Below are positions 54,805 to 64,000 of a stretch of DNA of 64,000 nt, piece by piece. A model generated the notes under the pieces. That model ran no database searches, was not told where the DNA came from, and was given only the letters and a program-made list of their open reading frames with translations. The stretch's first letter is position 1; each line of letters opens with the position of its first letter. The stretch is from Rhizobium sp. NXC14 (GTDB lineage Bacteria; Pseudomonadota; Alphaproteobacteria; Rhizobiales; Rhizobiaceae), in contig NZ_CP021030.1 in assembly GCF_002117485.1 (NCBI RefSeq), positions 4,001,001-4,065,000 on the forward strand, written 5' to 3'. Position numbers and translations under genes: made by a program.

Positions 54805-54824
54805 CTGTCGCATCCCTGCGACAG
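54805..54824 (+). promoter_or_regulatory. CTGTCGCA-N4-TGCGACAG operator upstream of aldehyde dehydrogenase
   Basis: Perfect 8-base inverted repeat with a four-base spacer, about 105 bases before the aldehyde dehydrogenase ATG. Its size and position suit binding of the Fis-type HTH of the adjacent GAF regulator. No -24/-12 sigma-54 promoter is apparent downstream. Confidence 0.6.
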
Positions 54825-54928
54825 TGTGCACTGCGATATGGATGACATGCTCTGTTCCGGCCGCTGAAACATGCGCATTTTCCTCACACTGGTTCGCTTG
54901 GGAACCTGGACCATCAAGGGAGGATGAC

Positions 54929-56437
54929 ATGCTTCATCAGAAAATCGTAGAATCGCCATTCAAGCTGAAATACGGCAACTATATCGGCGGCGAATGGCGC
55001 GAGCCGGTCGAAGGCAGATACTTTGAAAACGTGACGCCGGTCACAGGCGGCAAACTCTGCGACATCCCGCGCTCCGATGAAAAGGACATCAATCTCGCGC
55101 TCGACGCGGCCCATGCGGCCAAGGAAAAATGGGGCCGGACTTCGGCTGCCGAGCGCTCCAATATCCTCATGAAGATCGCCCAGCGCATGGAGGACAAGCT
55201 GGAACTGCTCGCCCAGGCCGAAACCTGGGACAACGGCAAGCCCATCCGCGAAACCATGGCGGCCGACATTCCGCTGGCGATCGACCACTTCCGCTACTTC
55301 GCCTCTTGCATCCGCGCCCAGGAAGGTTCGATCGGCGAGATCGACCATGATACCGTCGCCTATCACTTCCACGAGCCGCTCGGCGTCGTCGGCCAGATCA
55401 TTCCCTGGAACTTCCCGATCCTCATGGCGACGTGGAAGCTGGCGCCGGCACTTGCCGCCGGCAACTGCGTCGTGCTGAAGCCAGCCGAACAGACCCCCGC
55501 TTCGATCCTGCTCTGGGCCGAACTCGTCGGCGACCTCCTGCCGCCCGGCGTGCTCAACATCGTCAACGGCTTCGGTATCGAGGCCGGCAAGCCGCTCGCG
55601 ACCAGTCCCCGCATCGCCAAGATCGCCTTTACCGGCGAAACGACAACCGGTCGGCTCATCATGCAATATGCCAGCCAGAACCTCATTCCGGTCACTCTGG
55701 AACTCGGCGGCAAATCCCCGAACATCTTCTTCGCCGATGTGATGGCCGACGACGACGATTTCCTCGACAAGGCGCTCGAGGGCTTTGCGATGTTCGCCCT
55801 CAACCAGGGCGAAGTCTGCACCTGCCCCAGCCGCGCCCTCGTCCAGGAATCGATCTACGACCGCTTCATGGAAAAGGCGGTCAAACGCGTCGAGGCGATC
55901 AAACAGGGCAACCCGCTCGATCCGGAAACGATGATCGGCGCCCAGGCATCGACGGAGCAGCTTGAGAAGATCCTCGCCTATCTCGACATCGGTAAGCAGG
56001 AAGGCGCCCAGGTTCTGGCCGGCGGCTCGCGCAACGATCTCGGCGGCGAATTGGCGAACGGCTATTACGTCAAGCCGACGATCTTCAAGGGCCACAACAA
56101 GATGCGGGTGTTCCAAGAGGAGATCTTCGGACCTGTGGTCTCGGTCGCAACCTTCAAGGATGAGAAGGAGGCGCTCGAAATCGCCAACGACACGCTCTAC
56201 GGTCTCGGCGCCGGCGTCTGGAGCCGCGACGCCAATCGCTGCTACCGTTTCGGCCGCGAGATCCAGGCGGGCCGCGTCTGGACCAACTGCTACCATGCCT
56301 ACCCCGCCCACGCCGCCTTCGGCGGCTACAAGCAATCCGGCATCGGTCGCGAAACTCACAAAATGATGCTCGAGCATTACCAGCAGACCAAGAATATCCT
56401 GGTCAGCTACAGCCCGAAGGCGCTCGGTTTCTTCTGA
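54929..56437 (+). CDS. NAD-dependent aldehyde dehydrogenase (AcoD/ExaC-type, acetaldehyde)
   Basis: 502 residues. The cofactor and catalytic motifs are [52 protein letters not shown] (Glu) and [19 protein letters not shown] (catalytic Cys in the characteristic double-Cys context of AcoD/ExaC). The C-terminal [31 protein letters not shown] is also typical. The ATG at 54929 ([19 protein letters not shown]) is correct; the upstream frame covers the promoter. It precedes a DUF779 gene, the usual partner. It oxidises acetaldehyde or related short aldehydes in the cytoplasm. Confidence 0.94.
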   Translation: MLHQKIVESPFKLKYGNYIGGEWREPVEGRYFENVTPVTGGKLCDIPRSDEKDINLALDAAHAAKEKWGRTSAAERSNILMKIAQRMEDKLELLAQAETWDNGKPIRETMAADIPLAIDHFRYFASCIRAQEGSIGEIDHDTVAYHFHEPLGVVGQIIPWNFPILMATWKLAPALAAGNCVVLKPAEQTPASILLWAELVGDLLPPGVLNIVNGFGIEAGKPLATSPRIAKIAFTGETTTGRLIMQYASQNLIPVTLELGGKSPNIFFADVMADDDDFLDKALEGFAMFALNQGEVCTCPSRALVQESIYDRFMEKAVKRVEAIKQGNPLDPETMIGAQASTEQLEKILAYLDIGKQEGAQVLAGGSRNDLGGELANGYYVKPTIFKGHNKMRVFQEEIFGPVVSVATFKDEKEALEIANDTLYGLGAGVWSRDANRCYRFGREIQAGRVWTNCYHAYPAHAAFGGYKQSGIGRETHKMMLEHYQQTKNILVSYSPKALGFF

Positions 56438-56463
56438 GATGTTTTCATATGGAGAGGTTCAAA

Positions 56464-56599
56464 ACCCCTCCCCACAAGGGGGAGCGGCTTATGATGCCGC
56501 TCCACCAGCTTTCCCTACCGAAGTCTCAGCAAGGCGATACATCGCTTTTAGAACGAGGCAGTTCAACAAGTTAAGTCCCTCCCCCTTGTGGGGAGGGGT
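56464..56599. repeat. Long inverted repeat between aldehyde dehydrogenase and DUF779 genes
   Basis: Perfect 21-base arms, 56464-56484 (starting ACCCCTCCCCACAAGG) and 56579-56599, enclose a 94-base loop that contains smaller stems. This is a rhizobial intergenic palindrome class. It sits inside what is otherwise a two-gene operon, so it may modulate expression of the downstream gene. Confidence 0.8.
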
Positions 56600-56642
56600 C
56601 GGGGAGGGTTTCTTTCTTCCCCAAACTTTAGGAGGAAGAACC

Positions 56643-57035
56643 ATGGAAACGACCGTCGACGGCGAACCGCGTGTTCTCGCAACCGATGCGGCCCTTGATC
56701 TGATTGCAGAAATCAAGCGGGACCATCCCGATATCCTCTTCCACCAGTCCGGCGGCTGCTGCGACGGCTCTTCACCGATGTGTTATCCTGCCAATGAATT
56801 CATGGTCGGCGACAGCGACGTCAAGCTCGGCGAGATCGGCGGCGTGCCGGTCTATATCAGCGCCAGCCAGTTCGAGGCATGGAAACACACGCAGCTCATC
56901 ATCGACGTCGTGCCGGGCCGCGGCGGCATGTTCTCGCTCGACAACGGCCGCGAGAAACGCTTTCTCACCCGTTCCCGTCTCTTCGGCGGCGGCGAGGCCT
57001 GTGCCGTCCCGGATGCGACGGTCAGGACGGTGTGA
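56643..57035 (+). CDS. DUF779-family protein, aldehyde dehydrogenase partner
   Basis: 130 residues, DUF779. Conserved features include HQSGGCCDGSSPMCYP (Cys cluster), GEIGGVPVYISASQFEAWKHTQLIIDVVPGRGGMFSLD and RFLTRSRLF. The family is repeatedly found next to AcoD/ExaC aldehyde dehydrogenases, but its activity is unknown. An AGGAGGAAG site precedes the ATG at 56643. The longer frame to 56439 runs through the repeat. Confidence 0.9.
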   Translation: METTVDGEPRVLATDAALDLIAEIKRDHPDILFHQSGGCCDGSSPMCYPANEFMVGDSDVKLGEIGGVPVYISASQFEAWKHTQLIIDVVPGRGGMFSLDNGREKRFLTRSRLFGGGEACAVPDATVRTV

Positions 57036-57199
57036 CATCTGCCGCCCGACAGATGCAACGGTTTACACACGGGAGAGGGTCTGAGAACTCGCGATGCTCA
57101 CCCAGGTTCCGGCCGAGAATTTCGCCTGTAGTATTCCCATAGTACCTGCTGCTCGGCGGTCTTTGTTAATCTTCGCCTGTTGGTTCCAAGGAGGATGCG

Positions 57200-57796
57200 A
57201 TGCCAGCTTCTAAGATCCTGATGATCACGGGTGACTTCACCGAAGATTATGAAACGATGGTGCCGTTTCAAACGCTGCTCGCCTGCGGCTATACGGTCGA
57301 CGCCGTCTGCCCCGGCAAGAAGGCGGGTGAGACTGTCGCCACTGCCATTCACGATTTCGAGGGCGATCAGACCTACTCGGAAAAACGAGGTCATAATTTC
57401 GCGCTGAACGCCACTTTCGACAGCGTGCGGGCGGAGGATTACGATGCCCTGGTCATCCCCGGCGGTCGCGCGCCGGAATATCTTCGCCTCAATGCCAACG
57501 TCATCAAATCGGTCCGGCATTTCTTCGATGCCGGAAAACCCGTTGCAGCCATCTGCCATGGCGCGCAGCTGCTTGCCGCCGCCGGCGTGCTGAAGGGCCG
57601 CACCTGCTCGGCCTATCCCGCCTGCCGGCCGGAAGTCGAACTTGCCGGCGGCATTTACGCAGATATTTCAATTACCGATGCGATCTCGGACGGCAACTTG
57701 GTCACGGCGCCGGCATGGCCGGCGCATCCCTCCTGGCTGCGGCAGTTCATGGCCGTACTCGATGCCTCGTCAATACCCGAGACCAACGCCGCTTGA
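57200..57796 (+). CDS. DJ-1/PfpI-family protein (glyoxalase III/deglycase-like)
   Basis: 198 residues with the DJ-1/PfpI fold. An acidic residue lies in [13 protein letters not shown], the oxyanion region is [15 protein letters not shown], and the nucleophile Cys is in [17 protein letters not shown]-terminal [17 protein letters not shown] matches the larger PfpI-like subgroup. Members act as glyoxalases, deglycases or chaperones; which applies here is uncertain. Downstream of an aldehyde-detoxification pair, a reactive-carbonyl role is reasonable. AAGGAGG precedes the ATG. The 164-base gap upstream shows nothing definite. Confidence 0.9.
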   Translation: MPASKILMITGDFTEDYETMVPFQTLLACGYTVDAVCPGKKAGETVATAIHDFEGDQTYSEKRGHNFALNATFDSVRAEDYDALVIPGGRAPEYLRLNANVIKSVRHFFDAGKPVAAICHGAQLLAAAGVLKGRTCSAYPACRPEVELAGGIYADISITDAISDGNLVTAPAWPAHPSWLRQFMAVLDASSIPETNAA

Positions 57797-57819
57797 CGAG
57801 GCGGCACGGAGAGGACGAC

Positions 57820-58170
57820 ATGTGTGAGCTCTTCATCAAGGCGAATGCGCGGCTGTGGGAAAGCACCACCCGATCGCTGCGCATCGACGGCATGGTCACC
57901 AGCGTGAGGCTGGAGAACTTCTTTTGGTCGAAGCTCGAGGAAATTGCGCGGCGCGACGGCATGAACGTCGTGCAGTTGATTACCCGGCTGCACCATGAAT
58001 CGATCGATGCCGGCCATGATCTCGGAAACTTCACGTCCTTCCTGCGCGTCTGCTGCGCTCGCTATCTCGACCTGCAGCTCACCGGTGACATCCCGGCAGA
58101 TGTCACCCGCCCGATCTCCGAGTTGGATGCGCCGGACATTCTCGGCCGCGAACGGGAAAAATATCACTGA
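57820..58170 (+). CDS. Ribbon-helix-helix domain protein (RHH_4 type)
   Basis: 116 residues. The core RSLRIDGMVTSVRLENFFWSKLEEIARRDGMNVVQLITRLHHE has the beta-helix-helix pattern of the RHH_4 family found in Alphaproteobacteria. A C-terminal amphipathic stretch (FTSFLRVCCARYLDLQL) follows. It may bind DNA as a dimer, or act as an adaptor. It lies 23 bases after the DJ-1 gene with a GGAGAGGAC site, so it is likely co-transcribed. The target is unknown. Confidence 0.83.
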   Translation: MCELFIKANARLWESTTRSLRIDGMVTSVRLENFFWSKLEEIARRDGMNVVQLITRLHHESIDAGHDLGNFTSFLRVCCARYLDLQLTGDIPADVTRPISELDAPDILGREREKYH

Positions 58171-58200
58171 ATCCCAACGCGACGGAGCTGGATGATTACG

Positions 58201-58221
58201 GGCGGAGCTCACTGCTCCGCC
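58201..58221 (+). terminator. Hairpin after the RHH gene
   Basis: Perfect 8-base stem GGCGGAGC / GCTCCGCC with a five-base loop, 30 bases after the stop codon. No U-tract follows, so it is a weak terminator candidate. Confidence 0.4.
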
Positions 58222-58332
58222 AACGTTCTCAATATACCTGACTGGCGCGGTTGCGCAGGGGTTGCGTTGCGGCGCAGCCTGGACCAACAATGCGCGGCGT
58301 CCAGCAACGGCACCGTCAGGAGATCACTTGCC

Positions 58333-59040
58333 ATGAACGACCAGAAAGCCGTGATCGTCACGGGAGCCGGCGGCAACCTCGGCAGCGCCGTTGTCCGGGA
58401 GCTTGCCGGCGCCGGCGTGAAACTCGTCTGCATGAACCGTTCGAGCCAGGAGCTGGAAACTTTGGCCGGCGAGCTTCCCGCGTCCACCGAGTTTCTATCG
58501 ATTGCCGGAACGGATCTCACCGATTACGCCTCCTGCGCTGCCGCCGTCGCCCGAGCCGTTAAGCGCTTCGGCGGCGTCGGCGCACTGGTCAACACCGTTG
58601 GCGGGTTTCAGACGGGGGCGGTCGGGCCGGAAGCCCCGGCGCAATGGGATACGATGATGACGGCAAACGCCCGCACCGCGCTGACGATCAGCGCGGCGGT
58701 TCTCCCGACGATGAAGGCTGCCGGCTACGGCCGCATCGTACACGTCGCTGCGATGCCCGGCCTGAAGGCCGGTCCTAACCAGGCCGCCTATGCAGCCTCG
58801 AAAGCGGCCGTCATCCGGCTGACAGAAGCGCTTGCTGCCGAGTGCCGCGACGACCGCATCACCGCCAACTGCATTCTGCCTGGCACGATCGATACCCCCG
58901 AGAATCGTGCTGCCATGCCCATTGCAAAAACCGACGCCTGGGTATCGCCGCAGTCGATCGCCCGGCTCATCGCCTTCCTGATATCGCCCGCCGCAGCCGT
59001 CGTTACCGGCGCAGCGATTCCGGCCACCGGCCGCGAATAG
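58333..59040 (+). CDS. SDR-family oxidoreductase
   Basis: 235 residues, on the short side for classical SDRs. TGAGGNLGSAVVREL binds the cofactor, NTVGGF replaces the usual NNAG, the catalytic Ser region is VHVAAMPG (Ala where Ser is usual) and Tyr-Lys is YAASKAAV. The missing catalytic Ser may mean reduced or altered activity. AGGAGA precedes the ATG at 58333; the upstream 47 codons of open frame are not conserved-looking. Substrate unknown. Confidence 0.83.
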   Translation: MNDQKAVIVTGAGGNLGSAVVRELAGAGVKLVCMNRSSQELETLAGELPASTEFLSIAGTDLTDYASCAAAVARAVKRFGGVGALVNTVGGFQTGAVGPEAPAQWDTMMTANARTALTISAAVLPTMKAAGYGRIVHVAAMPGLKAGPNQAAYAASKAAVIRLTEALAAECRDDRITANCILPGTIDTPENRAAMPIAKTDAWVSPQSIARLIAFLISPAAAVVTGAAIPATGRE

Positions 59041-59202
59041 GCAAGCTGTGCGCATTTGAATGGTCACGGCTATCTGGCCTGGAGCACGGTCCTTTTGCTA
59101 TTGTGGGCCGACGACAAATGAACGACCTTTATCTCAGGATCGGGCAGGCCATGGTGTCAATGATCGCATTGCTGCGGCATCTGCCGGATCACGGTGGTTG
59201 CG

Positions 59203-60333
59203 ATGGCTGACGGACCGGCATTGGCCACCGGCGCAACCGATCTGATGCGCGAGGAATGGTTCCTGGGCGTCAGCATCGCGACGAGTTTGACGTTCCTTGT
59301 TTTCCAGGACGACCTCTTCAGCCGACTTTCCGATCCGCTTTGGTTCGCCGTCGTTTTCGGCTGGCTGTTTGCCGTCGTTCTCGGCTCCGCCCTGTCTGTT
59401 GTGCGGCATGCGGATCATCTGGCCGAGCGGCTGAAGGAGCCATACGGCACGCTCATTCTGACGCTTGCCATAACCTCGATCGAAGTCATGGCGATCTCCG
59501 CCGTGATGATTCACGGCGAGAACAATCCCACGCTTGCGCGCGACACCTTGTTTGCGGTCGTCATGATCATCCTGAACGGCATGGTCGGCCTGTCGTTGCT
59601 CCTAGGTGCATGGCGGCGGCCGGAGCAACAGCATAACCTCCAGGGCGCCAACGCCTATCTCGGTGTCATCGTACCCTTGGCCACGCTCAGCCTGGTGATG
59701 CCGACATTTCTTTCCGGCCCGGACGGACAGCACCCGTCGGCACCACGGCAATTGATCCTCGGCATACTCTCCGTCGGTCTTTATGCCACGTTTCTGTTTC
59801 TGCAAGCCGGCCGCCATCAGGACTACTTCACCGACGGCAGCAATCGCCGCGAACCTCTTGGCGAAGCTGCGCTTCACCACCCGCCGGTTTGGCCTCACGC
59901 ACTATTGCTGTTCGCCTACATGGGACCAGTGGTCTTCTTGGTCGAACAACTCGCGCGGCCGATCGATTACATCATCGAAACCCTGCATGCTCCAACCGCG
60001 TTTGGCGGTGTCGTCATGGCCATTCTTGTCGCGACCCCCGAGGCAATCAGCGCCGTACGCGCATCCATCGCCAACAATCTTCAACGCTCCGTTAATATTT
60101 TTCTCGGGTCGGTTTTATCGACGATCGGGCTGACCGTGCCGGCGATGCTCGGCATCAACCGCCTTTACGGACACCCGGTAACACTCGGACTGGAGCATGG
60201 AGATCTCGTGATGCTGCTGCTCACTCTTGCCGTCAGCATCATCACCTTTGCCAGCGGTCGCACGCATCTGATGCAGGGTGCGGTCCATCTCGTGCTTTTT
60301 CTGGCCTACGTCCTGTTGATTTTCCAGCAATGA
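59203..60333 (+). CDS. CaCA-family cation/proton antiporter (ChaA-like)
   Basis: 376 residues, about 11 membrane spans. The two family repeats are visible: LTLAITSIEVMAISAVMIHGENNPTLARDTLF in the first half and VATPEAISAVRASIANNLQRSVNIFLGSVLSTIGLTVP in the second, each with the conserved Glu in an SIE/PEA context used for ion binding. It probably exports Ca2+ (or Na+/K+) for H+ at the inner membrane. GTG 59194 or ATG 59203 could start it; the ATG is preferred. Preceded by a 162-base gap with nothing definite. Confidence 0.88.
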   Translation: MADGPALATGATDLMREEWFLGVSIATSLTFLVFQDDLFSRLSDPLWFAVVFGWLFAVVLGSALSVVRHADHLAERLKEPYGTLILTLAITSIEVMAISAVMIHGENNPTLARDTLFAVVMIILNGMVGLSLLLGAWRRPEQQHNLQGANAYLGVIVPLATLSLVMPTFLSGPDGQHPSAPRQLILGILSVGLYATFLFLQAGRHQDYFTDGSNRREPLGEAALHHPPVWPHALLLFAYMGPVVFLVEQLARPIDYIIETLHAPTAFGGVVMAILVATPEAISAVRASIANNLQRSVNIFLGSVLSTIGLTVPAMLGINRLYGHPVTLGLEHGDLVMLLLTLAVSIITFASGRTHLMQGAVHLVLFLAYVLLIFQQ

Positions 60334-60524
60334 TATCCGGCATGCGGGAACAGACCGGCGAAGATGAAGTCTTTGCGCCGGCGATAGCTGATTGTAATGT
60401 TGCGGGAGATAAAGGGTACTTTGATTGCGGGCGAAGGATCTGGGTTTTCTGTCTCGCGGCGTCGGCTTCGCCTGCTTGCGGGCCACTGACTCGGCGTTAA
60501 CTCCTCGACCCGCTGCCAGAAACG

Positions 60525-60558
60525 CAAACCCCGCGATGAGGCGGGCTTTTTGCGTGTT
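60525..60558 (-). terminator. Terminator-like hairpin downstream of the rRNA operon
   Basis: Stem CCCGC/GCGGG with loop gatga is flanked by CGCAAA and TTTGCG-like arms. On the minus strand it follows the tRNA and ends in GGGGTTTGCGTTT; on the plus strand it ends in CTTTTTGCG. It could terminate in both directions. The 60334-60524 stretch between it and the antiporter holds nothing recognised. Confidence 0.55.
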
Positions 60559-60574
60559 GTGTTTATGGAAGGTT

Positions 60575-60651
<77 letters not shown>

Positions 60652-60687
60652 TTATTTTATTCCGGACTGTCTGAGCCCGGGAGCGAT

Positions 60688-60772
60688 GTCAGGCGTAGCC
60701 TGACGAGGTGAGGCCGTTAAGAGATCGATCCGGTGGATCGATCTTAGGCCGAACGGGCTGCTCCACCCCGCG
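60688..60772. repeat. Partial copy of the tRNA 5' end with two hairpins
   Basis: The last 19 bases (60754-60772, CGGGCTGCTCCACCCCGCG) exactly repeat 60633-60651, the 5' end of tRNA-Met. Between the copies lie two perfect hairpins, GTCAGGC-gta-GCCTGAC (60688-60704) and GATCGATCC-ggt-GGATCGATC (60723-60743). It looks like a partial tRNA duplication or decayed element junction. Confidence 0.7.
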
Positions 60773-60789
60773 GAATGATTATAACACGA

Positions 60790-60811
60790 AAGGCCGCTTG
60801 TGAGCGGCCCT
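60790..60811 (-). other. 5S downstream hairpin (processing or terminator)
   Basis: Stem GGCCGC/GCGGCC around a six-base loop, followed on the minus strand by TTTCGTGTT. It lies about 65 bases past the 5S 3' end but before the tRNA, so it is either a partial terminator or an rRNA processing signal. Confidence 0.5.
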
Positions 60812-60876
60812 TTGTTTCGGCTTTGGGCCGTTGGCTTGTGATTGAGAAGATTTTATCAACTGAGTTGCGTTTGGCA

Positions 60877-60994
60877 GACCTGGCAGCGACCTACTCTCCC
60901 GCGTCTTAAGACGAAGTACCATGGGCGCAGGGGCGTTTCACGGCCGTGTTCGGAAAGGGAACGGGTGCAGCCACCCCGCCATAACCACCAGGTC
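60877..60994 (-). rRNA. rrf: 5S ribosomal RNA
   Basis: About 118 nt. The ends pair as GACCTGG / CCAGGTC. Internal blocks typical of alphaproteobacterial 5S are present: GGGGTGGCTGCACCCG, CCCTTTCCGAACACGG, and GGGAGAGTAGGTCGCTGCCAGG at the 3' side. Located 3' of 23S on the same strand. Confidence 0.95.
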
Positions 60995-61035
60995 GGCAAA
61001 GCGCAACTTTTGATGAGAAGCTGGGGATGAGGCAG

Positions 61036-61127
61036 TAGGCAGTTGCCATTAGGCAATAGCGCTATTGTCATCGTTTTTTTGAACACGTCTTTGAAGCGAA
61101 TGAGGAGTGGCTATTGCCGACTGCCTA
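61036..61127 (-). other. 23S-5S spacer inverted repeat
   Basis: Nested arms TAGGCAGT/ACTGCCTA (61036-61043 with 61120-61127) and GGCAATAG/CTATTGCC (61052-61059 with 61111-61118) form a long imperfect stem between 23S and 5S. It is probably an rRNA maturation stem for RNase III; a TTTTTTT run lies in its loop. Confidence 0.6.
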
Positions 61128-61169
61128 TTCCTTTCTGGCATCATCAGCCTTTGGCTGATGAGCATGAAC

Positions 61170-64000
<2,831 letters not shown>

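Noticed and set aside
54830..54928. Possible sigma-54 promoter before aldehyde dehydrogenase
   Set aside because: No TGGC-N9-TGC match at the required spacing, and the adjacent regulator lacks the AAA+ domain.
54914..56377. 487-codon minus-strand open frame antisense to aldehyde dehydrogenase
   Set aside because: Shadow of the dehydrogenase frame, which has all catalytic motifs.

Overview
The window is about 64 kb of GC-rich, gene-dense chromosome from an alphaproteobacterium of the Rhizobium group, most likely the R. etli/R. leguminosarum lineage. This is inferred from four things: several sugar ABC uptake operons, the Smo polyol operon, Rhizobiales-type intergenic palindromes, and a 23S rRNA gene with a helix-9 intervening sequence. 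No phage, insertion sequence, plasmid gene or CRISPR array was recognised. Most genes have clear family assignments; exact substrates are inferred.

Layout. (1) 1-8672, minus strand: polyol operon with SorC regulator, smoEFGK importer, mannitol dehydrogenase, HAD phosphatase and an FGGY pentulose kinase that runs off the left edge. (2) 8788-12494: ExoD-like membrane protein, and a convergent N-acetyl-sugar kinase/beta-hexosaminidase pair. (3) 12676-18332, minus: TetR regulator, membrane fusion protein and RND pump, then OsmC. (4) 18480-27198: araFGH importer with mutarotase and a sugar dehydrogenase, a divergent GntR/FadR regulator and D-galactonate dehydratase (oxidative galactose/arabinose route), then DoxX and an SDR. 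(5) 27221-41191: class III cyclase; LacI regulator divergent from a plus-strand cluster (PhyH-type oxygenase, SDR, SMP-30 lactonase, GH2 glycosidase), convergent with a glucose/mannose-type ABC operon that has its own LacI regulator. (6) 41238-43070: preQ1 riboswitch and queCDE. (7) 43076-48875: second class III cyclase, then nrdHIEF behind a cobalamin riboswitch. (8) 49062-51792: Zn/Cd/Pb-type P-ATPase and divergent MerR regulator. (9) 51864-60333: flavoprotein, MsrB, GAF-Fis regulator with aldehyde dehydrogenase and DUF779, DJ-1/PfpI, ribbon-helix-helix protein, SDR, CaCA antiporter. (10) 60575-64000, minus: end of an rRNA operon (23S partial, 5S, initiator tRNA-Met).

The regulatory DNA is unusually readable. 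Two riboswitches are clear: preQ1-I before queC, and cobalamin before nrdH. Perfect or near-perfect operator palindromes sit at promoters of the SorC, TetR, GntR, LacI, MerR and GAF-Fis regulators. In all three sugar ABC operons a strong hairpin without a U-tract follows the binding-protein gene, which suggests differential expression within each operon. The most distinctive biology is B12 (and perhaps NrdR) control of a class Ib ribonucleotide reductase. The least characterised pathway is the PhyH/SDR/lactonase/GH2 cluster.
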